25,000 nt of DNA from Chrysomallon squamiferum (taxonomy: Eukaryota > Mollusca > Gastropoda > Neomphalida > Peltospiridae): contig CM022666.1 in assembly GCA_012295275.1 (NCBI GenBank), forward strand, positions 3,156,116-3,181,115, read 5' to 3'. Under the pieces are notes generated by a model that worked only from the letters and a program-made list of their open reading frames with translations, made no database searches and was not told where the DNA came from. A program made the position numbers and the translations under genes. Shown here piece after piece: positions 15,897 through 25,000 of this stretch (position 1 is its first letter; the number at the start of each line of letters is the position of its first letter).

Positions 15897-16676
15897 CCAA
15901 CACATTTCTCATTCATTTTATCCTTGTAATTCTGTCCTCCATCTCTGTCCCTTTCTCATTCTCTGTCTCACCCTCTGTCTCTCCTCTGTCTCTCACTCTC
16001 CTCTCTTGGCTTTTCATTAACAGAGTCCCCCTCCCTGTTCACTAATGTTTTCAGAAAGTTTTTACACTGCCATCATAAACATCCTGCTCTCATTCTCACA
16101 TTTCACACACATAATCAACCTCCTTAAACAATAACGTAATTTTCATTCACAGCTTTGTTTGCTTATTACTCAAATTACGTCCCCGAGGTTAAACGTACAG
16201 GAATTTTACAGGTAAAGCTTGTGGGTTGGGCTTGAGGTAACGTAGATCAGACAAGTTACAGATTAAAAATTACCGGTGTCAGTTATGTGTAACTAAAAAA
16301 AAAAAAATAATAAAAAAAAAAAAAAAATTAGGGATTGTCTAAAATAAAGCAAACAAGTATTTCGATTAATATGTGTGTATTTTTTGTAAGAACAAAGAAA
16401 ATTTATTTCATGAGAGAACATGTAGGTACTCGAATCTCACTGAACAATTATTTTATCTCGAATAGGTGCCTGCTTCCCCCCTTACCTCCCTTCACTGGGT
16501 TTGAACCTGTTTGAATGTTTTCATTTGTTACATGCTGGCTAATGGTCTTGAAATATAATACAGCGTTTGCAAATTAACCATCCGTGAAAAACAGTTGACT
16601 TGATTTGTTTAGAAAACGGGTAAATAACATGATGTCAGTATGACCTGACAGTATTGAATAATTTTGTATCTGTGTG
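15897..16676. other. Noncoding, nothing recognised
   Basis: CT-rich degenerate continuation to about 16,030, then AT-rich unique sequence with an A-rich run at 16,296-16,327. Open frames are extensions of the CT repeat. Confidence 0.6.
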
Positions 16677-16762
16677 TTTCATTTATTTATTTATTTAATT
16701 ATTTAATTCTTCTTCTTCTTCTTTTTCTTCTTCTTCTTCTTCTTCTTCTTCTTCTTCTTCTT

Positions 16763-16793
<31 letters not shown>

Positions 16794-16800
16794 TTATTAT
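16677..16800 (+). repeat. (TTTA)n, (TTC)n and (TTA)n compound array
   Basis: TTTA units to 16,700, TTC units at 16,707-16,791 (about 27 units, one early TTTTC interruption), then TTA. Long TTC/GAA runs can form triplex DNA. Confidence 0.96.
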
Positions 16801-16836
16801 TTTTTTTTTACGTAGGAAGATATGTATTCATGTGTG

Positions 16837-16851
16837 TATGTATATGTATAT

Positions 16852-16895
<44 letters not shown>

Positions 16896-17101
16896 GAAAC
16901 ATATATTTGTATGTATGTATGTATGTATGTATGTATATATGCTTATATGTATGTATATATGTATTTATGACTTGTATGTATGTATATACACATACACACA
17001 TACACATAAATACACATACACATACCTATGTGTATATATGTGTGTGTTTGTGTATGTATGTAAACTGATTGAGCATTTAAATATGTGTATTCATATTTAA
17101 A

Positions 17102-17141
<40 letters not shown>
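16837..17141 (+). repeat. TA, GTAT, CACATA and GT compound array
   Basis: TA at 16,856-16,892, GTAT at 16,909-16,938, mixed GTATAT and ACACAT units to 17,060, GT at 17,102-17,120 and TA at 17,121-17,141. Confidence 0.93.
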
Positions 17142-17490
17142 CGTACGTAGATAACGACATATTTGTTTTTAAAGTAATACTTAACTTCACATATCACCTG
17201 TGACATTTCACAGCGAGCAAAAGATGTTCTGTTTACATGTAACAACATACAGCATACACAACACATGATGTGGCTATTAGGACTGTAATGGTGTACATAA
17301 TGGACGAGAAAAACAGAATAAATCTCTTGTTATAAGATAAATGGGGATATTTAGTGGACAGAAATGGCAGTAATTGTTAGGGACATATTCAAATAAGAAA
17401 AACAACATAATTAACATACTACACTTTTACGGAAAAACAAGATTGCTAGAAAATACAGGAATATGTTGTTTATTTAATATTTACGTACTC
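17142..17490. other. Unique sequence, no gene seen
   Basis: AT-rich with no splice-bounded open frame. It separates two large microsatellite arrays. Confidence 0.6.
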
Positions 17491-17648
17491 ACTGGTGCTG
17501 TTGCAGCTATTGCTACTACAACTACTACTATTACTACTACTACCACAACTTCTACAACTGCTATTATTACTACTACTGGTACTGTTACTACAGCTACTGC
17601 TATTACTACTGCTACTCCTATTACTACTGCTACTACCACTACTACTGT

Positions 17649-17685
<37 letters not shown>

Positions 17686-18015
17686 GCTGCTGCTTCTACT
17701 ACTACTACTACTGCTTCTGCTGTTACTACTACTACTACTACTACTACTGCTACGGCTGATGGTGGTACTACTATACTACTACTAATGTTACTACTACTAC
17801 ACTACTTTTGGAACGACTACCACAGCCGCAGCTATTATTGTTACAACTACTACTATTGCTATTACTTCTGCTCCTCCTCCTCCTCCTACTACGACGACAA
17901 CAACCTCAACCACTACTACTAGCGCTTTCGCTACTATGGCCACCACTATTATTTCCACAACTGCTACTACCAAAACCACGTCTACTATCGCTATATCATC
18001 GCCACCATCACAATA
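17491..18015 (+). repeat. Compound (ACT)n trinucleotide array
   Basis: About 500 bases of ACT units with GCT, ACC and CTT variants, ending in CTCCTC at 17,870-17,890 and degenerate CCA/ACT units. The poly-Thr and poly-Leu frames are repeat translations, not proteins. Confidence 0.95.
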
Positions 18016-18430
18016 ACTATAATAATAATTATATAAATACAGTATGATTCATGAACCTTCCCATAACCTTTCTGTTGTAAATCTTGTTTTCACAAAAAAA
18101 AATTGGGTTTTTTTCTAATTCAAGGGAGAGGATCGAAACGTATTCCATCATGAAGAATATTTACAAGTTACTTCCCTTGATAATGTCTTTATTATTATTA
18201 TTATTATTATTATTTTGTTTGTATTTTTTTTTTTTTGTTTCTTTGCTCTTCTTTTTCATTTTTTTTCTTATTTGTCCTTAATTTAATTCATTTAAATATG
18301 AATGCAGTGGAAAACGTAGTTAGGGTTATTTCATTAGACTGATGACGTAGGCAGAAAGGTCTTTAGATGAATCACAAAATGTGCACAACGAAAACTGATT
18401 CAGGTGAATAATTATTTCCTATGACATGAC
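18016..18430. other. Noncoding, small palindromic element and ATT run
   Basis: Holds the TCAAGGGA inverted pair annotated separately, an ATT run at 18,188-18,213 and T-rich runs to 18,265. A TGACGTA is at 18,343-18,349. Confidence 0.6.
18120..18180. mobile_element. Short inverted-repeat element with TCAAGGGA ends
   Basis: TCAAGGGA at 18,120-18,127 and its exact reverse complement TCCCTTGA at 18,173-18,180 bound a 61-base unit. No transposase or clear target-site duplication is seen. It may be a miniature element or a coincidence. Confidence 0.3.
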
Positions 18431-18432
18431 TT

Positions 18433-18477
<45 letters not shown>

Positions 18478-18712
18478 CTAACTAACTAATTAGCTAACTA
18501 ACTATTTAACTAATTAGATAATTAAATAAACAGATAAGTAAATAAGAAAACAGATAGATAGATAGATAGATGAATAAATAAATAAATAAATAGATCAATC
18601 AATCTGTCAATCGATCAATCAGTAGAACAGTAGATCAATAAACCGACAGATAGATATAATAGACAGACAGACAGACAGAGAGACAGACAGATAGATAGAT
18701 AGACTGACTGAT
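18431..18712 (+). repeat. (CTAA)n, (AAAT)n, (GATA)n and (CAGA)n tetranucleotide series
   Basis: CTAA to about 18,510, then AAAT/GATA at 18,540-18,595, ATCA units at 18,593-18,640, and CAGA/GATA at 18,660-18,700. Confidence 0.94.
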
Positions 18713-18758
18713 AAATACACGAAAGAATTTTTTTTTAAAATAATTATTATTATCAGAT

Positions 18759-18827
18759 TAAGGGAGGCAATTCACATTGTTTTCAGATATATCTCTTCCA
18801 TCGGAAATAGATGAATAATCTCCCTTT
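18759..18827. mobile_element. Second short element with AAGGGAG/CTCCCTT ends
   Basis: TAAGGGAGGCAATTC at 18,759-18,773 and GAATAATCTCCCTTT at 18,813-18,827 are imperfect inverted repeats (11 of 15 positions by eye), about 40 bases apart. The ends resemble those of the unit at 18,120-18,180. Confidence 0.3.
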
Positions 18828-18929
18828 ACACCGAAACAGTTTCTAGATTAAAGAGAGAAACAGGAACAGTAAACACATTTTCATTAATTTTTAAGTTATA
18901 GCTCTTTGGGTGTGGATTTCGTAATTTTG

Positions 18930-19106
18930 ATAATAATGTTATTATTTATTGAAATAATTATAAGGCTGAAGACGACAATGATAATAACACCAGCAGGAAT
19001 TTTGTTGTTGTTGATATTATTATTATTGTTGTTGTTGTTATCATTATTGTTATTGTTGCTGTTGTTATTATTTTTCTTCTTCAAATTATTGTTGTTATTT
19101 ATTTAC

Positions 19107-19143
<37 letters not shown>

Positions 19144-19262
19144 GTTATTGTTATTTTTGTTATTATTATTATTACCAATGTTTTTGTTATTTCTGCTATT
19201 GTTGTGTATGTTATTATTATTATCACCACTATTTTTGTTATAGTTGTTGTTGTTGTTGATGT
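18930..19262 (+). repeat. (TTG)n/(TTA)n compound array
   Basis: TTG and TTA units from about 19,003, with a pure ATT run at 19,107-19,143 and GTT units to 19,262. Confidence 0.93.
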
Positions 19263-19470
19263 TACTTGAGTCGCATCATCATCATCACTGACACCATACA
19301 ATCAATTATCTTTACTTCGCTAACCAAAATCATCTTTGTCATGTAAAACAATTTTTGTATTTAAGGCATGGCATTAAGACGTCAAAGGACGGATGTCATA
19401 ACTGCGTGAACAAAAACCACTTTATCCAGAAAGCAAAAACGTTCTAATTATACTTAATCAAAGAAAAACG
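19263..19470. other. Unique sequence, no gene seen
   Basis: Short CAT units near 19,276, then AT-rich sequence leading into the promoter-like island. Confidence 0.5.
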
Positions 19471-19478
19471 CCAATTTG

Positions 19479-19671
19479 TGACGTCATAGCCCTCGCGAGC
19501 AATCAAAGTCTCATTATTGCGGCCGGAAGCGGAAATCAGCGAAAAACCCACAGTGGAAGAAAAATGTATAATCTGTCACGTATGGGACCAGTCAAACGTC
19601 ATTTATCTCCCCCCCGTCCCGCCCCGGCCCCGCCCCGCGCAGCGAGGTCATGCTGACGTAATTCGAGGTCA
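19479..19671. promoter_or_regulatory. CpG-rich promoter-like island: CRE, TCGCGA, ETS, GC boxes, AGGTCA sites
   Basis: Contains a full CRE TGACGTCA (19,479-19,486), the palindrome CTCGCGAG (19,492-19,499), CCGGAAGCGG (ETS/GABP type, 19,523-19,532), a C-rich GC-box block at 19,609-19,640, AGGTCA at 19,645-19,650 and 19,666-19,671, and TGACGTAA at 19,654-19,661. This is the densest set of housekeeping-promoter words in the window. No coding exon is visible nearby, so the transcript could be noncoding or start a gene beyond the window. Confidence 0.45.
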
Positions 19672-19733
19672 GATTGTCAGAAGAAGGTGGTTTGTAAACG
19701 TTTGATTTGAGATGAACATGCAAAAAAGAAGGA

Positions 19734-19816
19734 TTTGTTTGTTTGTTTATTTGTTTATTTGTTTGTTTGTTTATTTATTTATTTGTGAAGCATGTATTTG
19801 TACCATTCCTCCTACC

Positions 19817-19859
<43 letters not shown>

Positions 19860-20000
19860 TTTAATAAAAAATATATAATAAACACACACACACACGGACA
19901 CACACGCACACACAACACATATCGAGAGAGAGATTCAAAAGACATATATCGATAGATGGAAAAAAAAAGATGTATAGATAGATAAATAGATGCTTAAATA
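19734..20000 (+). repeat. (GTTT)n/(ATTT)n, (AAAT)n, (CA)n and GATA tracts
   Basis: GTTT/ATTT at 19,734-19,786, AAAT at 19,818-19,860, CA at 19,882-19,915 and GATA units at 19,975-19,992. The ATTT and AAAT runs are complementary and 35 bases apart, so they could fold into a hairpin. Confidence 0.92.
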
Positions 20001-20040
20001 TTAATATACTAAATAATAGTTTGTAATAATTATGTTTTTA

Positions 20041-20180
20041 CGAATAGTAGTAGTAGTAGTAGCAGTAGTAGTAACAGTAATTATAGTACTATAGTAACAG
20101 TCGTAGTAGTAGTAATAATAGTATTAGCTGTTGTAATAATATCAGTAGTAGTTACTCTTGTAATAGCAGTAGTAATGCTA
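20041..20180 (+). repeat. (AGT)n trinucleotide array
   Basis: AGT units with AAC, AAT and ACT variants. It is the reverse-strand equivalent of the ACT arrays at 5,690 and 17,500. Confidence 0.92.
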
Positions 20181-20311
20181 ACAATAGTACTCGAAACAGT
20201 GGTACAAATACAAGTCTTTTGAAGAAAAAAACCCACAACAGAAGCAGTCTTTAAAAATAGTTCCCATTTCGCAATCGTCATTTCGAAGAGAGGGCGGCCA
20301 TTGCAACACAA

Positions 20312-20567
20312 CACGTGATAATATTATTTCTCCGTGTTATCAGTCTGTTTAATTAATCCTGCACTTGTTTTTGCTGATAACGTGCTGTTTATCCCAGCTA
20401 AGAACGCAGCCCCTTTCAAATAACACGAGGTTTTAACCGTAGATGCTATCGGGCGTCGACTTCCAGCGACCTTGACACGTCGGGTCAGAGGTCATGTTTG
20501 ACATGTGCAAAGAAAACGTTACGACGGCTTGATGACGTACTGTCAATGTTTGCTCGTGGCTGACGTC
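20312..20567. promoter_or_regulatory. Enhancer-like block: E-box, GATA, NR5A/ERR-type site, DR1, CRE-like sites
   Basis: CACGTG at 20,312-20,317, two inverted GTTATCAG/CTGATAAC words (about 20,336 and 20,373), GACCTTGA at 20,468-20,475 (reverse TCAAGGTC), GGGTCA-G-AGGTCA at 20,482-20,494 (a perfect direct repeat with one spacer base, the RXR/HNF4 class), TGACGTA at 20,533-20,539 and TGACGTC at 20,561-20,567. The block is more GC-rich than its surroundings and not repetitive. Confidence 0.4.
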
Positions 20568-20712
20568 TGTTATGGAACTGGGAAGCGAAGTGGTAGAGAG
20601 ATTTTGTGTGTTTAAACTTGTAAATGAAAGTCTTTAATGATCGGGTCGCTGAACTTATAACTCTAATAGTGTTATCTTTTGTACCATTTGTGTGCATTTT
20701 ATATATAGACTC

Positions 20713-20755
<43 letters not shown>

Positions 20756-21269
20756 TACAGAGGTTATGAAAAAATATATATTTCTGCAAAAAAATAGACA
20801 CACACACGTGCGTACAAACACATTCATATTCATATATAGACATAAGCATGCAAATACATATGTATATGCAATCATATATACATACATTGTAGACACAAAA
20901 TACATATACACAAACAAAGTATTTCCATACATATAAGAACATAATTTATACGCATACATATAAACACACATACATACCTTCATACATACACTCAGACTTC
21001 GTTAGGACGATTATATTTGAAAGAATGTATATCTGTGTACTTATTATATAATGTCTGACATATCTGTCTGTATATATTATGTCTGGGGTATGTGTATGTA
21101 CAGTATCGATACATATAGACTAACACACACACACACTTATACACACATATACACACACTGAGATGATAGTGCAATATGAAAAAATAATAAGAACAAGAAA
21201 AACTACTCATACGAACCAATAACGTCCAACACAGGAAAACGATAATAATGTTTGCACATTACAAAGCAA

Positions 21270-21271
<2 letters not shown>
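20568..21271. repeat. Noncoding, TA/CA/CATA-rich
   Basis: TA at 20,715-20,732 and CA at 20,733-20,757, then degenerate CATA/CACA units to about 21,160. The Cys/Val/Tyr-rich frames are repeat translations. Confidence 0.85.
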
Positions 21272-21306
<35 letters not shown>

Positions 21307-22016
21307 AATGGATAATTAGATCTTTTTACAGAACCAAGCAGGGGTTATTTTATTATTTTTCTCTGATGTTTTTGCCTATTTTTTGTTCATTCCTTTGAAG
21401 TTACGAACTGGAAAATCACAGCCTATTTACGACAGTCGTAGACTCAAACGAAGCCATGATTACTACCGATAGAAAATAACGTTAAAAAACCGTAACTCAA
21501 AGTGACGGTTTTTTGTCATGAAGGTATTTTGCTTTGTATCCGACACAAATACCCATTTCTGTTTCTCCTTATTCATCACTAAATATCTTTTTCTTTTCCC
21601 CACTTCTTTTTTTTTTTTTTTTTTTTTTCCCCAGCTTTTCTTTTCACACACACATACACATAGAGAAGCAATTCTTAGCAGAAATTTTTTGACAAGGTTG
21701 TCTCGTTATATCTTAATTTGGGGGGAGGAAGGTGCGAGCAGGGCGCCCGGGGAGTCACAGCGGGGGGGCCAGTTGAGAAATAACGAAGATCCTTTTCATA
21801 ATTACACTGATTCTTCTCAAGTGTTACGCTGTTAGCGCGGCGGGTTTGTTTGGAGCGTCCCACCGTGAAGCCAGTCATCGGCCATCTTGGCAAAACACTG
21901 ATTTGACTGACTGACTGATTTAGACTGTAAAAACTCCTCTTTTTTTTTATTTTTTTTTTCAACTGCGCTATTTTGCTAAATGTCAGAATGGTTTTTAACA
22001 CGCTCGAGTTTGTCTG

Positions 22017-22050
<34 letters not shown>

Positions 22051-22215
22051 CAAAGCGGAAAGACTGTCACAGGAGAGTCTTTTGCTCCCTAAGTTAGTGA
22101 GAACAAAACCCGTCAGAAAAGAGAGAATGGAAAGGTTAAAGACGATGAAAAATTCATTTTTTTTTTTCCTACGAATTACAGCAGAGCAAGGACAGATCTG
22201 GAGGGGAGAATTCAG
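21272..22215. other. Noncoding with homopolymers and a GC-rich island
   Basis: Poly(A) at 21,272-21,303, poly(T) at 21,607-21,628 and poly(A) at 22,017-22,049. Bases 21,720-21,900 are GC- and CpG-rich (G runs, GCGCCCGGGG), with a perfect YY1 word GCCATCTTG at 21,881-21,889, and could be a small promoter. A 6-base direct hairpin-like pair AACCGTAACT/AGTGACGGTTT lies near 21,488-21,513. No exon is supported. Confidence 0.5.
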
Positions 22216-22219
22216 CTTC

Positions 22220-22640
22220 CCTTTTATTATTATTATTACTATTGCTGTTCTTGTTGATGTACTGTTGTTGTTACTGTTATTGTAATTATTATTATTACTA
22301 TTGTTATAATTGTTGTTGTCGTTCTTGTTATTATTATTACTATTACTATTCTTGTTGATGTACTGTTGATGTTACCGTTGTTGTAATTATTATTATTGCT
22401 ATTGTTATAATTGTTGTTGTCGCTCTTGTTGTTGTTATTATTAGTATTACTATTGTTGTTGTTGTAATTATTATTATTAATATTGTTATACTATTATTAT
22501 TATTATCATTATCATTATTATTATTATTAGTATTATTAATATTATTATTATTTTTATTGTTATTATTATTTCTATTATTATTATTATTACTATTATTATT
22601 ATTATTGCTATTATTATTATTACTATTATAATTATTATTG

Positions 22641-22693
<53 letters not shown>

Positions 22694-22694
22694 T
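22220..22694 (+). repeat. (TTA)n/(TTG)n array containing a 101-bp tandem duplication
   Basis: ATT/GTT units throughout. The word TTCTTGTTGATGTACTGTTG begins at 22,248 and again at 22,349, with the roughly 85 following bases closely matching. A third, more diverged copy starts near 22,440. The remainder to 22,694 is nearly pure ATT. Confidence 0.9.
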
Positions 22695-23036
22695 TATAAC
22701 CGATCATCATCTTTTTTTCTTTTCTTCTTCTACGTCTTCTTCTTCTTTTTCTTGTTAAATAATGGAACTCGTTCCATCTCCATTCTTTTATTGCTGCAAT
22801 TAAAACGTCAGTCCTCCATTCTGGAATCCAGGAACCACCACTGGTGCGGGAGTGACGAGTGACGTTTATTTTAGCTCTCGTTATTATCTGCTGAGAATTT
22901 CATTGTCTCAGTGACTGAAGCTTTTACCTCGGAATTAATTTTGGTCGCAGGGTCAACCTTTGTCATTGCGATTATTGTGTTATATCCCATTCTAACTAAT
23001 GCTCTGCAATTTGTTTATCAAATGTTGTTTTCCCAG
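22695..23036. other. Unique sequence with TTC run, upstream of a candidate exon
   Basis: A TTC/TTCTT run at 22,718-22,753, then mixed-composition unique sequence. It ends with a good polypyrimidine tract and acceptor, TGTTGTTTTCCCAG, at 23,023-23,036. Confidence 0.5.
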
Positions 23037-23071
23037 GAATGAGAAGGTTTAAGTCAACTAATTCGTCTCTG
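23037..23071 (+). CDS. Candidate 35-base exon, possibly with a start codon
   Basis: Bounded by an excellent acceptor (TTTTCCCAG|) and an excellent donor (CTG|GTAAGTATT). Two frames have stops. The third is open and begins with ATG at 23,039-23,041, reading MRRFKSTNSSL before the donor in phase 0. It could be the first coding exon of a gene continuing beyond the window, a small internal exon, or part of a noncoding RNA. A second strong donor at 24,112 (CACTG|GTAAGTAAA) has an open frame behind it from 24,046, after a weak acceptor. No domain can be named. Confidence 0.25.
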
Positions 23072-23504
23072 GTAAGTATTTAGTGTTTTCAACTTAAGAT
23101 TGTGAAAAATATTTTTGGTTTAATATAACACTGAACACCGAACAAACGATGTTAAATAGTAATTACTGTCTTTATATTAGGGCTGTCATAGTTAAAAGAT
23201 ATCTTAAGATAGTAATTATAATAATAATTGTGTTAGAATTATGAAATACTAGACGTCCGAATATCCACGATTTAATACGCTCCAATACTTTCATAAAACA
23301 AACCAGTTTTTAAAATCTGATGAAATAATTTAAGGAAGTGTTTGTTGATATTATCAAAAATAACTTGTATATATTATTAGTAGTATTTTTTGGTATTAGC
23401 AAGGAAACGCCAGTTAAAATGTGTTCTTATTTTATCAGTAAGCATGCGCGTCTGTTTTTCATTTTAAAAATCTTTTCCCTTCTAACAACTATTTTGTGTA
23501 TTAA
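23072..23504. other. AT-rich, no gene seen
   Basis: Would be intronic if the exon at 23,037 is real. No further splice-bounded open frame is seen. Confidence 0.5.

Positions 23505-23582
<78 letters not shown>
23505..23582 (+). repeat. (AAT)n microsatellite
   Basis: Uninterrupted AAT array of about 26 units. Confidence 0.97.
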
Positions 23583-23657
23583 TTATCCAATATTATTTTA
23601 ACCAATAAGTACAGAAGCATAATGGTTGGTTATGCATCATATCTAGAAAACCCCACA

Positions 23658-23666
23658 ATAAATATA

Positions 23667-23697
<31 letters not shown>

Positions 23698-23844
23698 ATA
23701 TATAAGTAAATAAACGAATAAATAAATAAATAAATAAGTAAGTAAGTAAGTAAATAAAAAAAAAACTAAGCAAATAAATAAATATGTAAGTAAATAAATA
23801 AATAATAAGGAAAATAAAATATATAATAATAATAATAATAATAA

Positions 23845-23875
<31 letters not shown>

Positions 23876-23930
23876 AAGAAGAAAAAGAAGAAGAAGAAAA
23901 AGAAGAAGAAGAAAAAAAGAAGTATCCATT
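23658..23930 (+). repeat. (AAAT)n, (AAGT)n, (AAT)n and (AAG)n compound array
   Basis: AAAT with GTAA variants to 23,815, AAT at 23,824-23,847, then AAG units with AAAAG interruptions to 23,922. The AAG part is the complement of the TTC array at 16,707. Confidence 0.96.
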
Positions 23931-24240
23931 CACGGATTGTTTTATTTTATTTTATTTCGTTTTATGCTTATTTATTGTTTTATTGCAAAATTACATGTAA
24001 TAAATTTCTGTTTGTAAGATAATATACAAATGAAATCGCAGCAATTACAATCCTATCATTGTCGGCTTACATTCCGTGTTAGAAACAAGTACAGTTATCT
24101 CCCTTGCACTGGTAAGTAAAGTTTACGTTCAAATTATTTTTTAATAACATTTTAATAGTAGAAAGCTTATCCACTTAAGTGTAACTTGGTTTTCTTTTTA
24201 TGTCTTTTATTTTATTCTATATCTTTTAATTAATCAAATG

Positions 24241-24272
<32 letters not shown>

Positions 24273-25000
24273 GTAGTAGTAGTAGTAGTAGCAGCAGTAG
24301 TAGTAGTAGTAGTAGTATTTGTTTGTTTGTTGTTTATTTATTTTTAATTTAATTATATTTTACAGAATTTCTAAATATAATTTCATTTTATTTATTTACT
24401 GTTTTATTTTGTTTAATTCTATTTTATTTCTGTTTATTTATTTTATTTAACGTCTCTTTCTTTTTTAATTGTATTTATAATTACATTTCATGTAATATTA
24501 TTTTTCATTTTATTCTATTTTATTTTATTTGTTTGTATACTGAAATACAAAACAACAATATTTCGGTTAAAGAGTACGACTATGATAAAAATAAGTTTAC
24601 CTTTTAAATATAGTCTACGAGATAAAATAAATTGTATTAGTGCATTTAAAACGAATAAACACTATAACTATTACTTTTAATATTATCACCATTATTATTA
24701 TTATAACTACTGCTTCAAATGTTTCTACTCTTATAACTAAAACTTTAAAAAAATTATAACTACTAAAACACCTTCTTAAACTTCAATTACTATTACTACT
24801 ACTACTACTTCTATTACTCTAATCATTATTAATACTAATTACACTACTACAATAAATTCTACAACGATTATTTCTTTTCGTGGAAAACTGACGAATATAA
24901 AAGATTCTCATTTTTTTTTTTTCTTTTTTCATTATTGGATAAAGTTACCAGTGAGACAGCGGGTTACTCCCTAGCTGCAAACAAGCTCCATCATCATCTC
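23931..25000. other. AT-rich noncoding, with ATT/AGT run and a candidate donor
   Basis: AGTTATCTCCCTTG at 24,093-24,106 carries the same CTCCCTT word as the small elements near 18,120-18,827, and sits just before the donor at 24,112. An ATT run at 24,242-24,271 is followed by AGT units to 24,318. The rest is TTTA-rich and ACT/ATT-rich. No complete exon is supported. Confidence 0.6.

Noticed and set aside
17374-17922. 182-codon Thr-rich frame and overlapping poly-Leu frame
   Set aside because: Direct translation of the ACT array; no flanking coding signal.
19517-19705. 62-codon frame across the CpG-rich island
   Set aside because: Starts at a TTG, not ATG, and its Pro/Arg content follows the GC boxes. 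A regulatory reading explains the sequence better.
21675-22070. 131-codon minus-strand frame
   Set aside because: Contains poly-Phe and poly-Lys from homopolymers and reads through a GC-rich island by chance. No recognisable family.

Overview
This window is animal nuclear DNA: a mosaic of very long microsatellites set in AT-rich sequence, with intron-containing coding sequence. The repeat types (long CT runs, GT, GATA, TTC, ATT and ACT arrays), the modular extracellular gene and the recurring AAGGGAG/CTCCCTT motif fit a mollusc, most likely a cephalopod such as an octopus. That placement is an inference; nothing here is diagnostic. There are no bacterial-type genes, CRISPR arrays, insertion sequences, convincing tRNA genes or rRNA genes. 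Layout: bases 1-385 hold a possible terminal exon of a gene on the minus strand. From 386 to about 4,200 there are homopolymers and microsatellites, a degenerate SINE-like segment, and a possible promoter with a TATA box near 3,395. One complete gene, five coding exons on the plus strand from 4,215 to 9,318, is the only gene I can fully reconstruct. It encodes a 232-residue cell-surface protein: signal peptide, two thrombospondin type-1 repeats (TSR), one LDL-receptor class A (LDLa) module, and a hydrophobic C-terminus that looks like a GPI-anchor signal. All four internal introns are phase 1, so the internal exons are modular and can be skipped without a frameshift. An A-rich stretch from 9,319 to about 11,530 may be its 3' UTR. 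The rest, to 25,000, is mostly microsatellites and AT-rich filler. It also contains a dispersed repeat present in inverted orientation in intron 3 and near 13,300, several short promoter- or enhancer-like islands (about 11,200, 14,790, 19,480-19,670, 20,310-20,570 and 21,880) and a possible small exon at 23,037. How it fits together: TSR-TSR-LDLa is the same module order as the N-terminus of complement component C6, but the pore-forming MACPF domain is absent and a membrane-anchor signal follows at once. The long CU-rich tracts next to both TSR exons in the sense RNA, and a cluster of five TTACGTCA elements in intron 1, suggest splicing and transcriptional regulation. The inverted repeat pair could give double-stranded RNA if one transcript spans it. 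These regulatory ideas are hypotheses, not observations.
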